From positions 1 through 64,000 of the forward strand of contig JAKVCC010000011.1 in NCBI GenBank assembly GCA_022448265.1: a stretch of DNA of 64,000 bases, written 5' to 3'. The notes under the pieces were generated by a model that was not told the origin of the DNA, ran no database searches, and was given only the letters and a program-made list of their open reading frames with translations. Each line of letters starts with the position of its first letter. Within the stretch, counting starts at the first letter, position 1. The stretch comes from Pirellulales bacterium. GTDB taxonomy: Bacteria > Planctomycetota > Planctomycetia > Pirellulales > Lacipirellulaceae. Position numbers and translations under genes: made by a program. Positions 26,548-33,538 of this stretch are shown here, piece after piece.

Positions 26548-28895
26548 CACCACGGACCGTGGATACCGAGGAGTCCAAAGATCGCTACCTGGCTGGCTGG
26601 GACGCGACGATGAAGTTGCTTCGGGAGGGCAAGTCGTTCAGCGGCCGCGAACGCAACTGCGCCTTTATCAACCATGGGAATCAGCACTTTTCAGATGTTT
26701 CGTCCGTAACCGGCCTGGACTTTCCCGAAGACGGCCGGGGACTCATCGCGGTAGACTGGGACCGTGATGGCGACCTGGATCTGTGGATCTCAAATCGCAC
26801 GGGCCCCCGTCTGCGACTGATGCGCAACAATAGCAGCCCAGGGTCGCGGCAATTTGTGCAAGTCAAATTGCAGGGCACGACGTGCAATCGGGATGCGATC
26901 GGCGCGCGGGTCGAATTGGTGCATGCAGACGCGAGCGTAGGAAAATCAATTCGCACCTTGTATGCAGGCGATGCCTACCTCTCCCAATCCAGCAAATGGT
27001 TGCATTTTGGCGTGCCGGACGAGGCAGAAATTGAGTACCTGTCGGTGAGGTGGCCCGATGGAAAAGTCGAGCGATTCCCGCTGGTCGCCCCAGGGAGACG
27101 CGTACTAGTAAAGCAAGGCACGGGCGTTGCTGAGCCAGTACTGGCATCAGGTGATCCAGTCCAGCTACAGCCCAGTAAGCCAAGAGATCCACTTCCATCT
27201 GGCCTAACCCGCACCGTACTGGTGAGCCGCCCGCCGGCACCGTTGCTACAGTACTACGATGCGCAGAACGTGCCGGTGCCCATACGTTTTGGCCAGCGGC
27301 CCGTGCTAGTGAACCTCTGGTCTGCAAACTGCGGAAACTGTCTGGCCGAAATCAAGCATTGGGCGGCGGAGCACGAGGCCCTCTCAGACCTTGGATTGGA
27401 GGTGGTCCTGCTTTCGTTAGATCGGCTGCCAGGGGCCACTGTAAAGCAGCCAGCCCTGTTACAGGGTTTGCCCGCGTCGTTCCGCTGTGGCTATGCCGAT
27501 GCAGCACTAGTCGACAAGCTCAACATCCTCCGCCGCGTTGCCGCCCATCAATCGTCACGGGTAGTTACCCCGATGAGCTTTCTGTTTGACCGCTGGGGCG
27601 GTCTAGCCGCACTATACCTCGGCAAGCTCTCCACGCCCCAACTTCTGGACGATCTACGACAATTCGGCCCCACTTCACAGACGCCCAGGGAGGCTGCGGT
27701 GCCCTTTGCCGGGCGGTGGACAGCTCCTCCCCGCAATCTGCTCCTGCGTTCGATTGCCGACGTATTTCGCGACCATGGGTACGAGGACGACTATCTTCGC
27801 ATTCGGCAGTTTGAGGTCGCACAACTGGCACAGCGGCGGTCCGCCGCCCCTACCGGCCAGGGGCCACGGGACATCGATACCCGGTTTGCCGAGGCGTGTT
27901 TCGGGGTTGCCCTGGAACTGCAAACACATGGGCAGCTAAAACTATGTATCGAATATTTTAAAGTCGGGTTGGGCGCAACCCCAGAAGTTGCCAATGCACA
28001 ATATTACCTGGCCCTGGCCTACGAGAAGGATGGCCAGCAAACCAAAGCAGTCGAGCATCTGCAACTGTGCCTCCAATATGACCCAGGATATACCAAGGCT
28101 AGTCTCAGGTTGGCTGGTCTATTAGCAGGAAGCGACCAGCAGACCAAATCGGTCACTGTGCTTCGTCAAACGACACAGGCCGCACCGGACAGCCCCGAGG
28201 CACATTTCCAACTCGGCATGGCGTTGGTTGCAAATGGGAAGGCCGAGGAAGCGCTGCAATCGTTTTTGCGTGCTGTCGAGCTGAGGCCTGATCACGGAAA
28301 AGCTCTGGCAAACGCGGCCGTGCTGCTGGCACGCGGGCAAGAATTTAGCCAAGCTCGCGAACTGTTTGAACGGGCCTTAGAGATACCGCCCCGCCGGGCT
28401 GAAGTCCTACTGGGCTACGGAGGGGTCTTGATGGAGTTGGAGAAGACTGCTCGTGCGATCGAAGTCTTTAATGAAATTGTCGAGCAGCATCCCAAACGTG
28501 CCCGAGTGCATGTGGCCCTGGCCAACGCGCTACAGCGGGATGGGCATTACCTAGAGGCGGCAGATCATCTCGAGGTCGCCGTACAACTCAAACCACACAA
28601 TGCGACCTCCCTGCTGCGACTCGCTTGGCTGCGGGCAACGGCACCGGAGGCAGCTGCGCGCAACGGCAAGCAGGCATTGCAGATCGCCGAAAAGTTGCAA
28701 GATGCGACCAGTGGCAAACATCCGAAGGTTTGGGACACAATGGCTGTGGCCCATGCGGAGTTAGGCGATTTTGACGCCGCGGTTGCCACTGCCCAGCGCG
28801 CAGTCGAAATCCTGGGAGACTCAAATCCAGAACTTGTGAGCAAAATTCGCAAACGGATCGAGGGATATAAGGCCGAAGTCCCCTACCGCGAGTAG
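26517..28895 (+). CDS. Selenoprotein candidate A, part 2: last FG-GAP, ASPIC/UnbV, thioredoxin-like, TPR
   Basis: These are codons 649-1440, continuing the same frame after the UGA (SFFWRQVVSPAPRT). Gene callers would start at the GTG at 26538, but that codon lies in the SECIS loop and arm, has no SD, and would drop conserved residues. The seventh FG-GAP loop (DWDRDGDLD) completes the propeller. ASPIC/UnbV follows at about 760-845 (GARVELVHADASVGKSIRTLYAGDAYLSQ, SVRWPDGKVERF). A thioredoxin/TlpA-like domain (VLVNLWSANCGNCLAEIKHW, CxxC at 920-923) is next, then at least eight TPRs to the C-terminus (AQYYLALAYEKDGQQTKAVEHLQLCL, PEAHFQLGMALVANGKAEEAL). The thioredoxin-like CxxC makes a redox role for the selenocysteine attractive but unproved. 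The same domain order recurs at 46140-48020. Confidence 0.88.
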   Translation, partial: SFFWRQVVSPAPRTVDTEESKDRYLAGWDATMKLLREGKSFSGRERNCAFINHGNQHFSDVSSVTGLDFPEDGRGLIAVDWDRDGDLDLWISNRTGPRLRLMRNNSSPGSRQFVQVKLQGTTCNRDAIGARVELVHADASVGKSIRTLYAGDAYLSQSSKWLHFGVPDEAEIEYLSVRWPDGKVERFPLVAPGRRVLVKQGTGVAEPVLASGDPVQLQPSKPRDPLPSGLTRTVLVSRPPAPLLQYYDAQNVPVPIRFGQRPVLVNLWSANCGNCLAEIKHWAAEHEALSDLGLEVVLLSLDRLPGATVKQPALLQGLPASFRCGYADAALVDKLNILRRVAAHQSSRVVTPMSFLFDRWGGLAALYLGKLSTPQLLDDLRQFGPTSQTPREAAVPFAGRWTAPPRNLLLRSIADVFRDHGYEDDYLRIRQFEVAQLAQRRSAAPTGQGPRDIDTRFAEACFGVALELQTHGQLKLCIEYFKVGLGATPEVANAQYYLALAYEKDGQQTKAVEHLQLCLQYDPGYTKASLRLAGLLAGSDQQTKSVTVLRQTTQAAPDSPEAHFQLGMALVANGKAEEALQSFLRAVELRPDHGKALANAAVLLARGQEFSQARELFERALEIPPRRAEVLLGYGGVLMELEKTARAIEVFNEIVEQHPKRARVHVALANALQRDGHYLEAADHLEVAVQLKPHNATSLLRLAWLRATAPEAAARNGKQALQIAEKLQDATSGKHPKVWDTMAVAHAELGDFDAAVATAQRAVEILGDSNPELVSKIRKRIEGYKAEVPYRE

Positions 28896-29057
28896 GCGGG
28901 AGGAACAGCAAGCCAAGTCTGGGAAGGCACTACGCAATTTCACGTTGTGCCTCTTCTTCTAGCCAGAAAAGACGGCGCGTTCTTATGTAGTTGGTCTAAT
29001 CGCTTTAGTCCAACTACACCAGATGCCCGAGCACCAGCTTTGCCGGTTATCGAAGCT

Positions 29058-29327
29058 CTAGTTGCGCCGATGAACGATGCGGGAAAGGTCCGGTAGCCAC
29101 GCCGATAGGTACATCGCGGAGCACAGGGGACGAGCATCTGACAGGTCGACAACAGCAGTTCCTTCAAGATTGTCCCGCCGCAATCGCTCCGTGCCGAACT
29201 CTCCCCAAAAAATGTGCCCATCTACCGAGCCGACTCGGAGACGGCGTGGATCGACCACGTTTTCCACTCCGGTTTCGTCGAAATTTGCGCAGCGGATTCG
29301 GTAGCTGAACCGATCCGGCCGGTACAT
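29058..29327 (-). pseudogene. Remnant of an LDL-receptor class B (YWTD-type) propeller gene
   Basis: About 90 codons resemble two consecutive LDLR class B repeats: RIRCANFDETGVENVVDP, then GHIFWGEFGTERLRRDNLEGTAVVDL. The Ile-Phe-Trp-Gly-Glu segment stands where YWTD is usual. Intact planctomycete proteins of this kind have many such repeats, so this is a decayed fragment. Neither end has a signal peptide or a full domain, and the frame dissolves on both sides. It lies next to another dead gene. From 28896 to 29057 I see nothing coding. Confidence 0.5.
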
Positions 29328-29365
29328 CTTATTCGATTCCAGGTCTAAACGGTTTAATCACGGTT

Positions 29366-30184
29366 TCACGGCGAGGTTGGAATATCAAGGTTGTAGACGA
29401 CCGCCCCGCTGCCTGCTTTTACCACTAATTCTTTGGCCGGATGGAGATCCTTCGGCAAATAGCTCACGCCAACGGGAGAATTCGGAATGAAGGCGCCGCT
29501 GAAAATGTAGTGCGGGGGGATCGTTTCGCCTGCCATTACCGTATTGCTAAGACCATCGGTAACCTCGGTCAGAGTAACCCCTTTGGGATATCGCCCGAAC
29601 ATTCCCGCCGAAGAGTTGGCCGGAGCGCCGCGGCCAGCACGAGTGCCAAAATTGTATCCTTGGCAAAACCAATTCGTGGCGATCGGCGTCTGATCTGGAC
29701 AAAACCAGCATCGATCGACATGCGTTGGCCCCACACTCCCCGGGTAACTCAGCATCAAGAATTGGCGGGGATTATCTCGCCCTGCGTTGCCTCAATCGTC
29801 GAGAATGGGATCGCCGGATCACAAATCCGACGGACAAAGATACGTCGGCACAATCATGAGGCAGGCGTTGGTATTGGAGTGATCATACAACGGCCCATTG
29901 TGGTTAAACGAGTCGTACTGTGCCTGGCGTTCCAACGGCGGAAAAATCAACTTCGCCCAAGTGGAGCGATTCATCTGCCAATAATCAGAGCCCGCAGGAA
30001 GCGATTTCTGCGCTTCGTGATACATATGCAATGCCAAGCCGATTTACTTGAGGTTATTCGTGCATTGCGTGCGCCGGGCGGATTCTCGCGCAGCCTGTAG
30101 TGCTGGCAGCAGCAGTGCCACCAACACGCCAATGATTGCGATCACTACCAGCAATTCGACTACTGTAAAACCCCGAGCGCGCTA
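29366..30184 (-). pseudogene. DUF1559 pilin-like pseudogene with four in-frame stops
   Basis: One continuous reverse frame encodes a DUF1559 protein: [87 protein letters not shown]. It is broken by TAG at 30184-30182 (before the pilin motif), TAA at 30046-30044 (where NNLKQIG is usual), and TGA at 29821-29819 and 29794-29792. At least three can be explained by single C-to-T changes (CAA to TAA, CGA to TGA). There are no indels. No start codon precedes the pilin motif in frame, and the usual C-terminal DGSVRF-type ending is missing. It is a recently inactivated copy, not a selenoprotein, because TAA and TAG occur too. Confidence 0.88.
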
Positions 30185-30462
30185 CAAGATGATGTTCCGC
30201 GCTAATATCGAGCGATCCAAGGGCGAATGTGTTCGTCGAAAGCGCGAATCAGCGTTCATCCTTTGGCCTTTGAGTGTCCTACGCGAATACTACTGCGCAG
30301 GGTCTAATACATCTAGCCACACCCCTTACACGTGCCTGCGCACAATCCTACGAGGAGTCGACAGCCTGCTTGCTCACGGGGGACGCGTGCTTGGCTAATT
30401 CACCTCGTCGACGTAGGGCCCTTTTAAATTGGGGATCAAAAAACTCAGAACTCGTGAACACC
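30185..30462. other. Intergenic stretch without a recognisable gene
   Basis: Between the DUF1559 pseudogene and the PEP-CTERM terminator there is no frame with a family signature. The part nearest 30200 may include the decayed leader of the pseudogene. Confidence 0.5.
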
Positions 30463-30503
30463 AAAAAAAACAGTCCCCGGAGTCCAGAAGGATCCGGGGA
30501 CTG
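30463..30503 (-). terminator. Rho-independent terminator of the 459-aa PEP-CTERM gene
   Basis: On the reverse strand, perfect 11-bp arms (30503-30493 and 30481-30471, cagtccccgga type) with an 11-nt loop are followed at once by eight T (30470-30463). This is a textbook intrinsic terminator 77 nt after the stop codon at 30580. Confidence 0.9.
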
Positions 30504-30579
30504 AATTCGTTACACATTTCCGGAAGAGCTACATACGTCACACGACTAGCGACGAATAACCCTCCACGGGATTACGGAC

Positions 30580-31959
30580 TTAGGCGCGCCGCCGGAGCGA
30601 CTTCTTGCGCCGAACAGCCAACAACCCGGTTAGCCCAGTCAGCACCAACAGTGCCGTGGACGGCTCAGGAACAGCCGACGCTGATGCGCCTGCAATACTT
30701 GAACCGAAGTCGCCCAGAAGGATACCGAGGTCAACACTATCGACGATACCGACACCACCGGCACCATCACCGGACAGGTTGCCCTGGAACTGAGCAGTGC
30801 CACTATTGCCAAACACGCCAAGCAACAGACCCAGGTCAACGCTATCTACAACGTTGTCAGAGTTTGCGTCAGCAGCCATGAGCAGAGCAACATTGCCCTG
30901 ATCCTCAATGACAGCAGTCGCCCCAGAGGTATCCTCACCATGGACACCAGCTTGGGAGCTCCAACCAGAGAGCGGGTTCTGTTCGTCAACTAAAATGGGA
31001 TCCAAGCGGAAGTTATAGCCCTCGACAACGTCAGCACGATAATGACCGTCCTGCTCTGTACCGAGGTCGCTGAGCATGACCGCGAGGTCACTATCACCCG
31101 TGGGGTTGGTAGCGTCCCAACGAATCTGGTCCCATGACTGATAGAACTCAACAACCCGTGCACCGCCAGTTGCTGTATTATCAGCAAATCCAGCCTGCAC
31201 GTCCGTGGTTGGGATTTCATTGATCAAAGGAGCAGCCCGGACGCCACCAGCAGTAGCGTGAACTACCGAGTTTGGTCCAATCAACTGACCACCGTCCCAA
31301 ACCCCGCCGTTCGCGGCGTCTGCAGGCCGAAACATGTGATGCGGGTTGCCAGATCCGTTTGTACCACCAGCGTTGTCGATAGCAGCCTGGGTCATCAAAC
31401 CAACCCAGAACGAACCCCATGGGCCATAAGAATTAACATCAGCTTCCGGATTGTCCGGCTGGCCGAACTGGTCGTAAAAACCAACGCTATCGGCACTCCA
31501 AGGAGAAGCACCAGTTTCAGTGACGGCCTCGCAGTCACCACACCAGTCGTCCGCATCAAGGACGGTGGTCGGGTCATCGTCAGGCGCGGCAGCATCTTCT
31601 TCGATCAACACGTAAAGATTGTCATCGTCCCAGGCATAACGGATGTCAACAACCAGCGGGCCGCCGACCGCACCAGCGGCTTCGTTCGACGTCCAGTTCA
31701 GGCGCAGTTTGTTGGAATGGCCAGCCCAGTCGCTTGCATCCCCGTCGATTACCGGCGGTGTTGCAAACTTGTGAGCACCATTGAGAGTACAAGGCGTGCC
31801 AGCCTCCGCCGACAGAGCCCCATCACCATTACATGCCGTGGCGCCATAACCGCCTGTCATGTCGCCGCCCAACGTCGCTCCGAATACCGGAGTCGTCGGG
31901 AAGACGAGTAGGGCCACACATGCCCAAGTTAGAAAAGATTGAAACTTTACAAGATTCAT
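30580..31959 (-). CDS. PEP-CTERM surface protein with CBM9-like and dockerin-like parts
   Basis: This 459-aa protein starts after a strong SD (aaggggag). A signal peptide (1-27) is followed by a beta-sandwich like CBM9 or related domains (PVIDGDASDWAGHSNKLRL, IRYAWDDDNLYVLIEED, SVGFYDQFGQPD). Two dockerin-like calcium segments come next (DANSDNVVDSVDLGLLLGVFG and GDGAGGVGIVDSVDLGILLGDFG). The C-terminus is a PEP-CTERM sorting signal: VPEPST, a hydrophobic helix and RRKKSLRRR. The protein is expected to be exported and processed by an exosortase. A carbohydrate-binding or scaffolding role is plausible but not shown. Its own terminator follows. A second PEP-CTERM gene lies directly upstream on the same strand. 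Confidence 0.9.
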   Translation of the reverse strand: MNLVKFQSFLTWACVALLVFPTTPVFGATLGGDMTGGYGATACNGDGALSAEAGTPCTLNGAHKFATPPVIDGDASDWAGHSNKLRLNWTSNEAAGAVGGPLVVDIRYAWDDDNLYVLIEEDAAAPDDDPTTVLDADDWCGDCEAVTETGASPWSADSVGFYDQFGQPDNPEADVNSYGPWGSFWVGLMTQAAIDNAGGTNGSGNPHHMFRPADAANGGVWDGGQLIGPNSVVHATAGGVRAAPLINEIPTTDVQAGFADNTATGGARVVEFYQSWDQIRWDATNPTGDSDLAVMLSDLGTEQDGHYRADVVEGYNFRLDPILVDEQNPLSGWSSQAGVHGEDTSGATAVIEDQGNVALLMAADANSDNVVDSVDLGLLLGVFGNSGTAQFQGNLSGDGAGGVGIVDSVDLGILLGDFGSSIAGASASAVPEPSTALLVLTGLTGLLAVRRKKSLRRRA

Positions 31960-32055
31960 AAGTCAACTCCCCTTATATAGGTGCCGTACTCCGGTCCATT
32001 AACGCATGGAAAATATGAGTTCGGCAGTCTTAAGTTAAATTAATCTTTCAAGTTG

Positions 32056-32061
32056 ATTATA
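32056..32061 (-). promoter_or_regulatory. Possible -10 box for the 459-aa PEP-CTERM gene
   Basis: An exact TATAAT lies on the reverse strand about 97 bp upstream of the start at 31959. No good -35 hexamer stands at 16-18 bp. It is separated from the upstream PEP-CTERM gene by a hairpin, which supports independent transcription. Confidence 0.3.
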
Positions 32062-32075
32062 CGCCAAAGGTGTTC

Positions 32076-32092
32076 GCCCAGAAGTCCTGGGC
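32076..32092 (-). terminator. Short hairpin after the 205-aa PEP-CTERM gene
   Basis: Six-bp perfect arms (gcccag / ctgggc) with a 5-nt loop lie 9 nt past the stop at 32101. There is no clear T run, so it may be a weak terminator or a 3'-end stabiliser. Confidence 0.4.
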
Positions 32093-32100
32093 TGCACGCC

Positions 32101-32718
32101 TTAGCTACGACGACGCAAAAACATAGGGATTAAACCCAAGCTTGCCAGCATGAGGCTGGTCGGCTCTGGAACTACTATGGCACCACCTTCAATCCTAAAA
32201 GTTGCAGGACTACCGGCCCAGCCACCATTTTCGACAGCAGATCCAGCAATGGTGCGATACGCAATAGTACCTACCGCGTCACTCGAAAGGGTGATCATGC
32301 CAATATCAAAGGTACCAATGTCGCCGCCAGCGGTTGTAAACCAAGAAGACGAGAAATCCGTGGCACTCTCAACATGAGCACCGGCACTAGAAAAAGTGCC
32401 ATTGAAACCGCCCGTCAGGTCAGCGAGGACCGCCGTAGGCGCCAAGCCGGCCGTGTCGCCCAAGCCATTAACCCCCACTGTGGATCCCAAGAACGCAGGT
32501 GCGACGTGGTTTAACGACCCCTCGGAGAGGCTAATTTCAAGGTCAGCGTTCGTCCAGTCGGTGGTAGACGTAACACGCATTGCGTACGTGCTGAATCCAG
32601 CCAGACCGCCGTTGTCAAAAACACCATTGCTGACCAGTGGAAATGAAGTCGTCGTACCCGCGTGGGCACCTACAGCCATACAAAGTACAGCAAACAAGGC
32701 TAGAAAGTTCTTAAGCAT
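32101..32718 (-). CDS. Small PEP-CTERM secreted protein of unknown function
   Basis: This 205-aa protein has a signal peptide (MLKNFLALFAVLCMAVGAHA) and a strong SD (aagggag) before the ATG. The middle is a beta-rich, Gly/Ser/Thr-rich domain (GVFDNGGLAGFSTYAMRVTSTTDWTNADLEI, DIGMITLSSDAVGTIAYRTI). It ends in a PEP-CTERM signal (VPEPTSLMLASLGLIPMFLRRRS). Its role is unknown; the domain resembles other planctomycete PEP-CTERM proteins with cohesin-like or PEP-domain folds, but I cannot place it further. A G10 tract lies about 140 bp upstream. Confidence 0.9.
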   Translation of the reverse strand: MLKNFLALFAVLCMAVGAHAGTTTSFPLVSNGVFDNGGLAGFSTYAMRVTSTTDWTNADLEISLSEGSLNHVAPAFLGSTVGVNGLGDTAGLAPTAVLADLTGGFNGTFSSAGAHVESATDFSSSWFTTAGGDIGTFDIGMITLSSDAVGTIAYRTIAGSAVENGGWAGSPATFRIEGGAIVVPEPTSLMLASLGLIPMFLRRRS

Positions 32719-32859
32719 TAGACCCTACTCCCTTAAAAAGTTACGTGAAACAACAAACTAAATACATTAACACGTGCCAAATCTCCGTCACCGAACTTCC
32801 CGTTCCAATGACATTTATTGGACCCCATAGCAAGGGACCCCCTCAAACGAGTCACTAAG

Positions 32860-32869
32860 CCCCCCCCCC
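32860..32869 (-). repeat. Homopolymer G10 tract upstream of 205-aa PEP-CTERM gene
   Basis: Ten C on the forward strand (G10 in the gene's sense) lie 142-151 bp upstream of the start at 32718. A TATATAAA on the same strand lies a little further upstream, so the tract may be in the leader. Confidence 0.7.
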
Positions 32870-33225
32870 AGGGCAAATTTATTGGCTTTATATATGCCGG
32901 TACCCGCCAATAACGATTGGAGGATTAAGGCCGACAGACCTAGAACCATGAGGTTCAGTCTCTATGCAGGCAGAGTCCCTGTCAAGGAAAAAGTCAAAGC
33001 AATAGGAAAAATCCCTATCTTCCCCCAGCCCCCCATAGTCATTGAGGAGTAATCAAAAATGTGTTTTTCCCGTAAAACGGCAAAATCATCGGAGAAAACC
33101 TTGGCTACTCCCTCCCTCTAAGGTAGGGCCCAACGGCAAACACTCGAAAAACGTAGGCAGCTAGGCCAAACAACACAGCGTCACGCCATCGCAGAAACAG
33201 TGTACGCATGTGCGCACATTATGCA

Positions 33226-33256
33226 AAAACAGGCTGTTTTCTCCAAGATTTCTTGG
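33226..33256. promoter_or_regulatory. Two adjacent palindromes upstream of the GH3 operon
   Basis: aaaacag-g-ctgtttt (33226-33240) and ccaaga-tt-tcttgg (33243-33256) are perfect dyads separated by 2 bp, about 280 bp before the GH3 start. The form suits a dimeric regulator's operator. No regulator gene is in the window, so this is a weak inference. Confidence 0.3.
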
Positions 33257-33538
33257 CGAAAAGCGCCGCAGGATGCCAGCTATGCACAGGGCACGACAGT
33301 ATACGAACGAGACACAGATCCTGGAGAGCCCTTTCGGCGACTGCAAAAGCCGGCTGGCGGTCTTTTCATCCATCTGAAATGGTAGCTCCCACGCTTATTC
33401 CTCCCCCCTGCGTAACAAGCTAATATTGGCACCAGCAGACTCCTGGCAACTATTCGTGCCGAAGAGGAAAACCTTCTGATGTTTGGGCACCTCAAGGTGG
33501 CGAACGGGCGATCTGAAAGTGGTAATCGGGAAACTCAT

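Larger units (their letters stand above)
32719..33538. other. 820-bp divergent intergenic region with no gene recognised
   Basis: This stretch separates the PEP-CTERM pair from the GH3 operon. It is poorer in G+C than its surroundings. It holds the G10/C10 tract at 32860-32869, a TATATAAA on the reverse strand near 32890, and two palindromes at 33226-33256. Short frames around 33161-33495 overlap on both strands, lack family features and are not called. Confidence 0.6.

Noticed and set aside
26538-28895. Independent gene starting at GTG 26538 (and its equivalent at 47999)
   Set aside because: No SD, same frame as the upstream gene, start codon lies inside the conserved hairpin, and the conserved residues SFFWRQVV before it would be left untranslated.
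29792-29821. Two further in-frame TGA codons considered as selenocysteine sites
   Set aside because: The same frame also has TAG and TAA, lacks a proper start and C-terminus, and no GGU-loop hairpin follows either TGA. It is a pseudogene.
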